The notes beneath the pieces were generated by a model, which was not told where the DNA came from, ran no database searches, and saw only the letters and a program-made list of their open reading frames with translations. 64,000 nt of DNA. It comes from a virus. The translations under genes were made by a program, and so were the position numbers. Each line of letters begins with the position of its first letter. Positions within the stretch are counted from its first letter, which is position 1. Where the stretch lies: positions 1-64,000 of IMG/VR virus record IMGVR_UViG_3300023179_006727. One strand, written 5' to 3'. Below, piece after piece: positions 25,301-40,300 of the stretch.

Positions 25301-28300
25301 GCGGATAAGCAAATGTTAAAACATTTGTTACAGCTATACCACTTACACTACTTAATTTCAAATCCGTAGAATTAAGTACATTGTCTACTAAAATGCTACC
25401 TGATATTGATCCACCACTTACATACATCCCTTGATAAATGTCAGTTGTTGAATTTAATGTAATAACAGAATTAGCTACATCTATAGCACTTACAGTTGCT
25501 AAAGTAGTACCCACAGTTGATAAAACTACTGTTTGGGTTTCAGGTATACTATAACCATAATTTGTTTTACCTGTCCCCGCATTATAATTTCCACTATTAC
25601 CTAATATAACATAGCTCAACCAATCATCTTCAGTGACTGCTTGTTTTAATACTATTTTTACTTTACCCAATGGATCATTTGCTTGATTAATTGGTGTAAT
25701 ATAATAATCTGTATTAGCAACCGCACTAAAATCAGTAAATGTTAAATTAGTTCCATACACAACAGTAACATTAGCGTCAAGCGTTACTACTGCATTATAA
25801 TTTAATGCCAAATTACTAAACACAACGTCCATAACATTTGGTTCTTCAATTAGTCCATAAGCCAACATTGTTGTACCAATTTCAATTCCTCTACCATCTA
25901 ATACATTAACTTGATTACTATTTGCTGAAGTAGTTATTGAAATTGTAGTATATGAACTATCAGCAGGTGGATAGTAATTTAATTTACGATATATTCCTGA
26001 TTCTGCATTATACAAATATACTAAAGGAGTAGCATATACTTGATTGATATAATTAAAAGTATTACTTGTTATAGGTAATTCACTTAAAATAGGATCTCTT
26101 GCAAAACTAAAAACTTCACGATAACTTGCATCTAAATAAATGTCAGTTAACGCTCCTGTAGAATTTGCTATGACAGGATTAACTTTGGTGTTTGTTCTTA
26201 CTAATTCATTACCACCACCTACTTCATACACATAAGCATCAATAGTATATGTTGGGTTTGCATTAATCCATTGATGATTCATTGTAACAATTTTATCGTT
26301 CCAATCAACATAATATACATTAGCGTCTGCTGCTGTAGTTGGTGGATTAACTAATCTTGTTTGATTATAAGTTTCAAATACCCACATAGGTTTATTTTGT
26401 ACACTAGCTAATGGTGGATTTAAATTTACCGTGGTTAATGTAGTCAAACTACTATAAACTACATTAGTTACAGTACCTATATTGGCATTTCCTAATGGGT
26501 TAATATTATAATCACTTTGTGTTACAATATCTCCAACAACAAATGCTTGGGTCAAATCACCTGAAAACACTAATGTATTTGCAATAGAATTTCCTAAATC
26601 AGGCGTAACTGTTGTATTTCTGTATATTGGACTATCTGTCATTTTTTCGTATAATATTAAGTCCATTGGATTTTCAACAATGCCCTCAAAACTGAATTCA
26701 GTACCTGAAAAACTAAACACCGTATTAGCATTTGCAGCATTTAATGTATTTGCACTTAATCCAATTGAATTGTTATTATAATATATATTTGATACTATAG
26801 TATTTGCACTAATTAAGTTAGCAGTTGTTGTATTAATTAGTTGACCAATTCTTACTCTATCTAAATTGTCAATTGTAATTGTTGCAACATTGTTTGCAAC
26901 ATATGAAGTCATTACCTTAGTAAATGTTATTTGTTCTAAATTTGGACTAAAGTTTACACAATTAAAACCTGTATGATCAACAAGCACATTACCTAATACT
27001 GCATTTGCATATGCTTGAACACCACTAAATGTAATATTTGCACCATTAGTAAAATCACCTCTTACATTAACAAAAACTGTATTATTGCTAACATTTTCAA
27101 CTAATGTATTAGCATCAATTGATGGTGTAGTTGTAACTGTCATGCCTGAAACTATACCATTTGCATTAGCTACATTAAAACTATAACTATTGGCAATAGT
27201 ACCATTTACTGTAGTTGTAATTATTGTGGGAGCAGTAATGGTAACCATTGGTTGTATTTCATCACTGTAACCTTCACCACCATTTGTTATACGAATTCCA
27301 ATTAATTCTTCATCAACAACTACTACTTTTGGTGGGTATGCAGGATCATACCCCAACCCAGGCTGCGTCACCACCACTCCTGTAATTGTGCCATTTCTAA
27401 TTTGCGCTACTGCTTGTGCTTGTAATCCACTAGTATTAATATCATTATTTGCATATCTAGGTTGATCAATGATAATCGTAGGTGGTGCTCCATAACCAAA
27501 CCCTGCATTTTGAACATAAATTGCCAATACTCTACCTTCGTTAATCGCACCTACAGGACCGACCAATACATTACCCAACCTTGCATTTTTCCCATTTGTT
27601 ACTGCAACTGCTGTGGCATCAACTTCTATACCACCAAAAATTAATGGTAAAGTTGGTGGTGAATCAATAGTTACATCAGGTGGTACATAATATGCACTTC
27701 CAAAAGGTGGGCGTGTTATAATATTATTACTATTAACGTTATCATATAAATCAACAGAACTAACTCTAAAAACTTGAGTTGCCACAGTAGAATCGTAATC
27801 CCATAACGACCCAGGCCTACTCCTCACATTAATATCAATATTATCACTTACTACACCTGCAACTAGTTCAGGTGGAGCATAACCATCTGAGAATTGTCCA
27901 CCACTAACATCATAAACTGTTATATCAACTGATGTAAAACTAGGTGAAATTAAGTCAGTATCATAATAAAATTGTGGAGTTAATACTTCATCAAGTTGTC
28001 CACCAAAGTATATATTATTTGGATATTCAACACCTGACACAAGTTGTCTCACATCTACCCCAGGCATATCTATCGTTGGCGAATAATATACCTGAATTCT
28101 ATCAATGCCATTAATTAAGTTACTATCAGATTCTAATACAACCCAATTAGCAGTATCTAATGGTGGTGGAGTAGTGACTCCTGCAGGACTACCCGTAGCA
28201 ATATAAATATTACCTGCGTAGCTGACTTGAGTTGGAACTATTGTAATAGGTTGTGGAATAATAGTTTGTATCGCATTAATATTGTTACCATAAATGTCAA

Positions 28301-31300
28301 CGAATGTAGTTTCAGGAACAGGATTAGTTAATGCAGGATCATAATACAAATCTATTGTATTAAAGTTTCCTCCATCATTAATAACTTTTACATAAAATTG
28401 ATTATCATTGTACCAACCACCGCTGAATACTACCTCATTGTTACCTCCTAATGTAAATGTTTGAAAATTATTTAAGTACACTGTACCTGCAGGGGCGTTA
28501 GCCACATTTGGATCCGCAACTATATCGGTAATTACAGTATTTGCAACAATTTTACTTCCACTTATTGGCATATTAATATATAAACCACTTATATCATCAA
28601 TTTGAATTGTTGAATCAATAAATGCATTTGCGATAAGATTTGCGGTGATATTAGAGTTTACAAAGCTATAAACATTTATTAATTGTTTATTTGCCTGCCC
28701 AGGCGCTATAAAACTATTCGCAAAGTCCATATACATTTGCACACCATTAGTTTCAGTATTTGATGTAATAGCTGTATTGGCATCAAATCCAAGTTTAGCT
28801 CCTGCAGTCGCTGACGTAATATAATAATTTACGCTCCAATTTGTATATGATCCATTATTTGGACTAACACTAGTTACAGTGATATCAAAAGTATTAGCAG
28901 GTTCACCTACAATATTACTAATTGTACCAATTAAATATTTTGGATTACTCTGTGCTGAACTAGTGTAAATTGTAGTATTGGCAGCAATGGCATTAGTAGA
29001 AGTATAAGTATTAGTTAAAGTAACAATTGAAATATATGGTATAATATTACCACTTACAATTGCATTGCCTCCTGTATAACCTGTTGTATTTACAGGAGAG
29101 GTTTTCCAAACTAATTGTCCTTGAATAACATTTCCTGTTGTTGATGGATTTATAGGTGGGTTAATTTCAATATTGTTATTACTTGCCCAACGATTTAAAA
29201 TAATAAATGAAGTTGGATTATTATCGCCACCGAATTGTATTCTATCATGCACTTGTAAAATATTTGCGACATTTCCACCTGATAAATTTACAAATACTCC
29301 GCTACTATAATTAGCAGTAACTGTCAAACCTGATAATGATGCAGATTCATTATATAAATAAAACGCAGTATTAGATAAACGATTAGCATAAAAAGTAGTA
29401 TTATTAATAGAATTACCACTAATTGGAGTTACAGGAATGTCAGTTAAATACACTTTTTGCCAATTTGCTAAATAATGATTTGGATTGGATGTAGTTACAG
29501 TTGCTCTTACGTTTGCGGTAACAGTGGAAATTGGATTTTGATATTCTGCGGGAGTTCCAATTAAATAACTTCCATTCCATTGTGGTGTACCTAATAAATT
29601 AAAATCAGGTGAACCATTGCTTGCAAAACTTATAGCTGATCCACGTAAAGAGGCAGCACCACCGCCTGGGTTTAGTCCTTGGTTATCAATTATAGCAAAT
29701 TGTGTGAATGGAGAATTAGCCACACTGTATGTTGTAATTGGAAACCCATTACCATAAACTGCAGGTTCCCATACACTTAACGCACTAACTCTTATTTGTT
29801 GATTAGATTTAAAAACTGTAGGGGTTGATTCAGTGTTTATAGTTATTGTAGTCGGTAATGCACTAACATTAGGTACAGTAATAGTATCTAAACTTATAAC
29901 ACCATAATTTTCTCCACTAGCCAAAAACAAACTAGATGCCATACTTGTTCGATCAGTATATGGTCCTGCATATGCATTGTTTGCCCCATCCCACGATGAT
30001 ATTTGACTGCGGTAACTTGTTCTATCAAGCTTAATTGTTGTTCTTATTTCTCTTACAGGTTGTGATGTTGTGAAAATTACTGCTCTAGCAGTTTGGTTAA
30101 ACACATGACCATCCCCAATTGCGCCACCAAACATTAACACTTTATTTTGATTGTAGTTTACCTCAGCTCTTGTAGCAACAGCAGATGCTTTATTATAAAA
30201 TAAGAATATACTATTACTTGGTGCATCAACACGTACATAATAATAACTACCTATTTCAAGTCCTACAGGAGGAGTTGATCCATCTTCAACTGTATATCGG
30301 ATACAATCTCCTGTTTTTAAATCAGTGGTGGTGGTTAATACAACACGATTTGTTGCAACATTAACAAACGCACTTGCAGGAAAAATTTCACTGAACGCAG
30401 GTTCAATTATAATTTCAGGTTGAACAACATAACCATCACCTTCGTCAATTACTTCAACTTCTAATAAACGATCATTTGCCATTACAGGCTTCATAATAGC
30501 CTCTCGTCTTGGAGGTGGGTAAATGCTAGTATCTATAACTAAATCAATTGTAGGTGGATTTGTATATACTCTACCTGTATCAACAACAGTAACAGGTGGC
30601 ATGGGGCAGATCACGGGTTCGCCTGGGTCATGGGTGGAAATCGTACTACCAAATGCAGCTCTTCCTAATCCTGCTAATCTTCCACGATAATAATCGACGA
30701 AATCATAGGTTATAATTTCTTGACCAATTTGAATATAACCTGTAGTTGGTAATCCATGTGTATTACTTATATAAATATCTGTTGCGCTAAGACTTACGAA
30801 TATAGTTACTGTAGCGACTACTAGTTCTTCAACATCAAATGAATCAAGCTGTAAACCATAATTTGAAATCCAATTTCTATATGGTTGAGTTAACCAAATT
30901 GGATTTGTTAATGTATATTCATTATCTTGTACAGGATATTCGTCATAAATTAATATAGGACTTTCGAAACTATTTATAGATGCTTTATATGTAGCAGGTA
31001 CATCAAAATCACTGATATCACCGTCGTATAATTCGCCACCTTCATAGCGATAACTAAAATCATTAATGACTACATGGTATGGTTTTACTTCAGTAAGGTA
31101 ACCATCAAGAAATTCTTGTTGATCTCTTTGATATTTTTCGTATGGAATAAGTTGTCTTATTGTATGAGATACATCAATTAATGAAGTTTTATTGAGCCAA
31201 GGTATATAATTTCCACCTTGTTGTGCTTCACTCATAATATACTTAAACATTAAAATAAGACTACGATTGCGCTCAATTTGTAAATCATTTATAAATATTT

Positions 31301-34300
31301 GTTCATTAATTGATCTTATAATCCAATATATAGGTTTAGATACTTCACTTAAGTTAGTATTGGTCCACAATGTTGATAAAAACTGAATTGTTCCATTCTC
31401 TATACCAATTTGTGACCATATTCCATTATTATATACATAGTAAGCAGCATTGCCACTAGTAGTCACTGAGACTCTTGCTACTAACCCATTTCGCTTGATT
31501 ATAGTGTCTAATTCAGGAACACTTTGTACTTGTACTTGTGCTTTTGTTGCGTTTGAATATCCATCTATCCAATAATTTTCATATGTCCAAAAGTTATTAG
31601 TTTCCCAACCTATACCACTAGTATTTAAATATGTTAATATTCTGCTTTCCGTTATAGAAAAATTTAAAATTATTTGATTTACATATTCAATAAAGTTTTG
31701 TAAAGCTTTAGCTCTATCTCTAAACATGCTTTGACGATAATGTGTACTTGTTCCATAACGAACTAATGGTGGTAAATTAGGGTCAGGAACATCTTGATTT
31801 AAATTATCTTTTCCTGCAAAACTATTTAAATATTTAAGGTATAATCCAATAGGATTTTTTTGAGCAATTCTTTGTTGATTAGGTAGTCCATTTAAAAAGC
31901 TGAATGAATCATTATCATGAATTAAATTAAACTCAACATGTTTTTGATCGCCGCTATTATTTGTTGAATATCCAATATGCAATGCGCTTGAATTTGTTCT
32001 TATAAAATCATTTGAATTATATAAAGCTACACTATTTAAACCTAATGGTGCAAGATAAGAAATACCTGACCCAAGTGGGTTTAATAAGTATGAAGCTATG
32101 GTTGAAGTATTTAAAGTTTTCCCTATGTTTGTAAATACTATTGGGTTATTTTCGACCCAAAAATAATACAAAGTCACCAAACTGTTTGTATTATTATCTT
32201 GAACATTAACTGTAACGTAATCTTCAAAGTTTCTTGGAAATCCACCACTACTATAATTAATAGGATCAACGTTGCTTTCAATCCAAGTATATACTCGTGG
32301 AATACTTCCAACAAACGGTTCTGCCCAATATTTTGCATTATATACATTGTCAGGAGTTGATGGATCTCCATATACACTTTGATGACAATCAATCATACGC
32401 ATTTCAGTAGGATCAAACCAAATTCTACCAACTTTATCTTTGTTCCATGCAACAGTACTATTTCCATAACCTGCAGGATCACTTATTGTTATATAATCAA
32501 TATTGGATGCAACTGCTCCTAATAATTTTCCTTGAATTGGATCGATATAATCTAAATAATTTAAATTAATATTATTTTCTGTATCATAGATTGAAATATA
32601 TTCTAAATTATTAATATTAACTGCAGCAAAAGGTGCTCTAACTACATTCCATGTTTTTTTAGAATCAGAAGTAAATTGATTAATTCTTCCGACATCAGGT
32701 GTTCCCCAAAGTGGACTAGTAGTAGTTATTACAGTGTTAGTAAAGTTTAATCCACCACTTGAATATTTTGGTTGTAAACCATATACTAAAGGATCAACGG
32801 TTGAATCATTTGCGTATTCTGCAAAGATGAGTTTTCCAGGATTGGTGATAGATTCATTTTCTGCAGGTAAATAATCATATACACAGATTTCACCAAATAA
32901 TGAGAAAGCATCTACAAATGTAGTTGCACCCCAATCAAAAATAGTATCATTTGATGTATAATCATCAGTGTAATCAAAGGAAGTTAAAGCATGTTTAGAA
33001 GCGGTTGGAGCAGAAATTGCCACACTACAATTGGAATTCATTGCTACTAACCATCCAAATTGAGCAGTATCTGTAAGATATGGCTCAAATATAGTTTGTG
33101 TCAAAGTATAAGGAATCAATCCAAGATTTTGCAGTGTAGTTACTGAATTAGAGCTTAAATCAATTAAATTAAGTGGCGTATCAACTAAATCTTTGTTAAC
33201 TGCAATTGTTAGTACTGACCCGCTTGAACTTGCTAATGCTGTTCTTCCTGCCCCATTTAATCCCGCATTGATTTGAGTAACTATACCTTGTAAATTGGCA
33301 GCAGCAGAAATACTAATGGTATCATTATCAATATATAATGTACCACTAAATGGATAACTTGCAACAACAGTGCCACTTATTGTGCCATATCTTTGAGCAG
33401 AGCTTGTATAACGATATACTGCACCTTCAACATGTTTAGATGTACCTACTGATTGTAAGTTAAATGGCGCACCAACAATGAAATCACTTCCATACAAAAA
33501 TGTAGCAATGCTTTTACCAAATAAAGCACCTTGATGTGGGCTAGGATTTACAATTGTTTGTTGTAAATTTATAGCACTGCCTGTATAATCGTAGCAATAA
33601 ACACAACCTGCTTCTGTAATTGTACTAATAGTAGAATTCGGTGCTCCTATAAAAATTTTATTTCCTTGTGCACTACAAGCTAATCCTGTACCAAAATTAA
33701 TTACTGCACCAACACTACCGCTAGCAACAGGTGCACTTATTGTCAATGACAACCCCCAAGTACTTGTGTAAGTATATTGATAAACAGCATTGCTACTAGG
33801 GCTTCCAACATAGACAATAGTTCCTGTGGAATTTGTACTTATACTCGTACATGATGATGGTAGTACAATAGTTTGAATTGCAGTTGTAGATGGGTAAGCG
33901 TAAACTTTTAATGTTGCACCACTTAAAGTAAAAATATAATTATTAGTTGTTGCAATACTTGTAACACCTGAAGAACTAACTAGTATTAATTCTGTGCCTA
34001 ATATAGTAAAAACTTTTACAACACTTGAATACGCAACAACTGTTCCAATAGATGAATTATATGATATTGCTCCTGTTTCACCTGTACTTGCTGTAGTGCG
34101 GAGTGAATTTTCTGTATAAACAGGTACACTTTCCCATACCGCCCATTGCATATCTGCGGTTGGACCGTTATTATCTACCCAAATTCTTTTACTAATAAAT
34201 TCATTACCAATTATAGGGTAATTAACAATGTTACTTGGTTGTGTTAGACGATGGCTTAAAAATTTAAAAGTTATGCCTTCATTAACAATTGTTTTTATAA

Positions 34301-37300
34301 CAAGATCTAAATCTAAGTCAATAATTATAGAAAATAATGATATTACTGATTTTACTGCATGATAACCATCAATATTTGAATCAAAATTTACTACACTGAA
34401 ATTTTGATTTTTAACTAAGCCATGTGGGTTACTAAAGGTCAATGTACAAGTACGATTTAAGTTATTTTGTACTAATACTAATATACTACCAATACTAACA
34501 GGTGTAGTAACATCCCAAGTTGCTAAATGATTTGCTAACCATATGTAATCATTATAATACATTGTTTGAATATTATTAATATCTTCATTCAAATCACTAT
34601 AATTAAATGCTTTAAATTTTACATCATCATAATTAACATATCCTGCTGTTGGTATACCTGATTGAATTTTATAATTTTCAATCATTGGAGGTAAAAAATT
34701 AGCGTTTCTTGGTTTTCTTTCCCAATTAATTAATTCATTAATACTAATTTCTTGTTGTGCACCATTTACGCTTGTTACAGTGTCATCAGTAAAACCAATA
34801 ATAGTAGGATTAGCATTAAGTAAACTTTGATTGAGCAAACCTTCAACATAATTACTACTATTTACTGCACCAAATTCTCCACTTTGTATAGCCCAATTTT
34901 CATAAACATCATAATCAATTTGACCTTGCACAAATTCTGCTTGTTTAAATGAATTTATAATTGCATTAGTACCTTTTTCTTTAATAAAATTTTTATAAAT
35001 GTTTACTTGACTAATAATAGTTAAATCTGCAGCTTGAAGATACTGTCTTGGCCTAAATCCAATTAAACTATATGCTAATAAATCTGCGTCGCCATTGAGT
35101 GATGCAGTATTAACATTATAATAATAAAGTGCATCTTGTGCTTCTGCGCTAGGATTAGCTAATAATCCCTCACGAACTTGATCGTAATCTGATTTTAACC
35201 AAAGCTCTAAATTAAATTCAGCATTAGGTTCAATTATAGTTGGTGCGACCCAATATTCATTTTTATATTTAACTATTTGTCCTTTTGTATACTTTATGTT
35301 AGATTGCCATTCTTGTATATTATCTTGATTTAAAATAAATCCTTGAGCATCAATATAACCATTCCATTCAGCAGTTTTATATCCCTTCATTAAAATACGA
35401 TTTTGTCTAAGACCAATTGCAACATTATAAATTACATCATTAAAAACAGTGTAATTATCAAACACGATAGCATGTTCTATATTAGATAAATTACATTGAA
35501 ATAATGAAATAGTATCACCTTCATTTTTAACTTTTAAATTAAATAATTCACCATTTCTTTGAACTAATAAATCTTTTGGATTTATTTGTACCATGTTTTG
35601 ATCTAGTATAAAATTTTGTTGTTGAAATGTTAGTGGTTGAACAATTAGATTTTGTTTTTCAATAGTTAATTCTTGACTGTTTGGGTTTAAAAGAATTAAA
35701 CTACCGAGTTCCCATTTTTGTGCCTGCCAATATAAAAACTCAGCAATCATTTGTTTCCAATTATATTCAACACCTTGCCATACATTATTAAATGTTATTC
35801 CTTGATAAGAAAGATATGCCCCATATCTTACTAAAAATTCAGCTACTCCTTCTAAACTAAAAAACTCAGTTCCGTATGGAACTAATATTGTTTCTGTTGG
35901 ACTAAAAAAAGTACTTACTTCCACTTTGTAATTTTGATATGAAATTGATTGTTTTAAATTTGAATTAATAGGTCGGGAAACAGTAAAATAACTTTGTGTT
36001 AAACTATTACCCCATACTGTAAAACCATAATTAGTTTTTTGTACCACTACCGACGACCATAATATCTTATCTGATGGAACATTTTCATATAATAAAATAG
36101 AATAACTATCGTCAGGAATTAATAATCCTGTATTTTGACTTTGTGTGCTTGCTTTTTCTACTAAAAAACTTAGAAATTTTTTACTAGTAAATCCTGCCAT
36201 ACGATATACTAAACGAACATCAAGATTTTGTAATGAATTTGTTAATTGCGTGGTAGCATCAACACCACGTTGCAACATATAATCAACTATAAAGTTTATA
36301 TAACTATGTTTAGCAGTGCCTGAACCATATACTACAATGTCATTTGGATTTATATGTTGACGACCATTGTACAACCATTGTCCTAATTCATTATTATATT
36401 GATATAAATCACGATCTACGTTTAAATTAAAAAAATTGGTTGGTTTGGTTAATATTAGTAAACGCATTATATCAAAAGGATATGTGGAACTTAATTCATA
36501 ACTTTCCTCGGTAGGGGCACAATCGCCTGGGACCCAATCCTTTTTAAAATTTAATTCATCATAATAAAGAACAACTAAATTTAATGGACTAATCAGATTT
36601 CCATAAGAATCTACGGGTATAATATCTAATAATTGTGGTCTTGCATATTGTGATAAGTAATAGCTATCACCTCCATTATATACATATCCTTGAGCTAAAT
36701 CATTCCATAATACTGTATTATCACTTGTATAAGGTAAATTACCATAATAACCTATCCACCATGATGGCATGACTGAAAAACCTAACATTTCCCATGGTGC
36801 CACATGTGGTCTATCAGTATCATAGAGGTACTTGTAAATACCACGCCAATACCCTTGCTTTATAATACTATTATCTAAAGAAAAAGTGCTTTCTCTATAA
36901 TTATAAGTAAATGAGTTATTTGCTCTGTAAAAATTAGGACGATACTCTACACGATTTTTTCCAACCCAATTTAAAAAAGATGGTGTTTTTATTTTTTGAA
37001 TATCCTCTAAGGTACAGTCAGTTTGTCGAAAGAAGCCTGGGACGACATCGGTTAAAGTAATTGGAATATTTTGATTAACTTTTATATTATTCCATACACG
37101 CATTTCAAACTCAAATAAAGCAATATCACGTGGATCAGTTAAAAAACCATTGACATATTCACCATATAATTTATTATAACTTCCATCATGCCCTTGTATA
37201 AAATAAGTTGGATTTACGTATGTATTATCAAAAATAATTTGTGGAACAAAAACAGGATATAATCCTAATTTACTAGGTGTATTAGGACAAAAAGTACCCC

Positions 37301-40300
37301 ATGTTTTATTAAATTCTTGAATAGTAACAACATCATTAGGTAAAAAATCATAGGTTATTGTTACATTAGGTGCAGTATTGCTTGTAACCCAATTTATATC
37401 ACGGTATAATTGAATTTGTTTTGTTTCGCTATTAACAACTCTTGTAACATATATACCAAGACCATAATAATTTGCACTGGAATAATCATAAATTCTACTT
37501 AAATTATATATTGCTTGACTAGCAGTATTCTTAAATGTATAAGAATTAGTAATGTAAGGATCACCACTAAAAAACATATCACTCCAAAAAAATGAAGCAG
37601 TATCTGCTTTTGCTTGAACTAGTCGCTCAATAACTGTGTTTAAAATGTAAGACGGTGTATCTGATGGTAAAAAATCTAAGATTTCTGCAGTATCAATTAT
37701 TAATTGTTTATAATTTACATATTCAACTGCATTATAAGATAATGCATTAATTAAACTATATTGTGGGTTTCTTAAAAATAATGCAGGTAATAATAACGGT
37801 GCACTATGTTGAATAATTTTATCACCATAATTATCTAAATTTGGCAAATCACGACTATTATTATTACCAACAAAATTCCCAAGTACTATTCCACTATTTT
37901 CGCAAATACTAACCCAATGATTTCGTATTCCACCTAAATCAATTGTAGTTGCATTTATATTAAATGGATTATTTTCAAAATTTGCAGGAATATTATAATA
38001 AGCAACTTTACTTACTTCAGCACTTAATAATTGTACAACAATTGGTACATTAAGTTCAGTGTTTGGAATTACAATTGTAGTTTTAGCAGTAGTTGTTGTA
38101 TATGTAAATTCAGTTGACTGTAAAAATTTATTATTTAACCATACTTTAACAGGATTCCAACCTGTATCAGGTAATGTAGAAATATCACAAACTACAGTTG
38201 AAAAACCTAATTTAGTATTTAAGTTAGTAGTTTCAAACGTGAATGTTTGATATTGTACAGTATCTTGTACAGAATTAACCCATCCCGTTTTTTTCTGTGC
38301 AGTTAATAAGTCAGTAATATAATTTACATATCCAATATTAATATTTTCTGTTACTGTGGTCATATTATAATATGTAAATGTGTCTGTATTCATGTTACAA
38401 GTAAAATTAATATCACTTGTGTTTTCAATACTTGTATATTGAATAGGAAAACCTAATATCGGGTCGTCTTCGTTAGAGGGGCCTGGGGTGTAGCTAAACA
38501 ACTTAGTTCCCACAAATGTACTAGAAGGATAATAATCAGTATTACTTAAACTTATTCCATTACCATTAAAAATATTAAAAAGTGGAGGTTGATTAATTCC
38601 CATTTTAAACTGACTTAATTGCCATCCACCTGTATTATTATTCAGTTCTGAGTAATAAGCATAGGATCGACCACTATTATCATATAAAGATTCTCCTCTT
38701 GTAACTACAATTTGAGATTTATCAATGATGATGACGTTTTTATCTTCAACAAAACTAATAACTTGTAATTTATTCTCATTAATAGTCTCATATTTTACAA
38801 GATAAACTTTATTTCTTACTTTAGGATCAACATCATTACTAATAACTACCCTACATCCATCAAATACTATTTCACCATCTACAATGTAGTCACCAAAACT
38901 AGCTATTGCATTTCCTGCTCCCGCAGCACTAAATGTTTGTGTGCTTAATGGCTCAGGATCATTAATATTTGCTACGGTACTACATTTAAACGTGGTTGTT
39001 GATACACCAACATTAATATCATATATATAAAAAATTTTATCATCTATAGTTTGCCATTCTGCTGCCCATGTTTCAGGAATCCTTAAAATTACACATTGTC
39101 CTTCAACTAAAGAAACTGTAATACTATTGTCTAATGTTGCAATTAAATCACTATTGTTTACTGTAAAAACTGCTTCTGTTGTTAAAGTAATATTTTGTAT
39201 AGTAGGAATACATGGTATAATACCTTCTACGGTGCTAAACACATCATAAGAAGCAGTATCTAAAAAATCTACAAATCCTGCACTAATTATTCCATTGTTA
39301 AACAATCTTAAGTCACCATGGAATTCAATAATAGGACGCTTAGCTCTTGATTGTATATTTTGTAAATCTGCTAATGCTCGATCACTTTTAGTGTAATTAT
39401 ATGTTGTTTGTAAAACATCATAATGAAACCAACGATTACTTCTAGTCCATGCATTTTTATCTTTAGATAAACGACTAATTGTAATATAATCAGGTTGAAT
39501 AGGCTGATTTAAAATAACATCATAACCTGTTGAATCATAAGGTTCCATATCATATGGAACAAAAATAGGTTGAGTGTAAGGTTCGGGAGTTGCTAAATCA
39601 CTTACGGGTATTAATGTAATTGATGTGCCAACACCATCTACGTAATATTCATTATTTAAATAATTTGATGGTTCAACATTACCTTGAAATAATATTTTTA
39701 GTCCGTTTGTAAAAACTACCCCATTTGGAGATGTATAATTTTTTTGTCCAATAATATCATCAATATATATCGTAGAAGTACTGTTTCTTTCAAATAACTG
39801 CAATATACCAATACTGTTAGGATCATTACTATTTTGATAATATAGTCTATCCAATGCTGCGCTTAAATAGGGTATTAACTCGATTTGACCTCCTAAATTT
39901 CTAAAGAAATTTCTTGCTTGATATTGGTCACCAAGTAATACTGAAATTTTTTGTAATGTAGGTATATCTCCATCTTCTACTAACCTTATAACAATAGTTT
40001 GGTCATATCCTACTTCTATGTTAGTTAAACTTACGTTAGTGTCTAAATATGATTCGTCATACTTAGGAAATGGCATTGCATTGTAAGGCACTGTTCTTTT
40101 TGGTGGCGGTGGACTGCGATCATTATAAAAAGTTAAATTAGTTAATGTTGTTACAGTTATACTATTATTAAGATAAATCGTGGAATTTATAATGTTAGTA
40201 ACTAGAGTACCACTTGGCACACCTACACCCGACACCATCAACCCAGGATATATATCCGTCATATCAACCACTTCAATTTCATTAACATTCGTATAATTAC

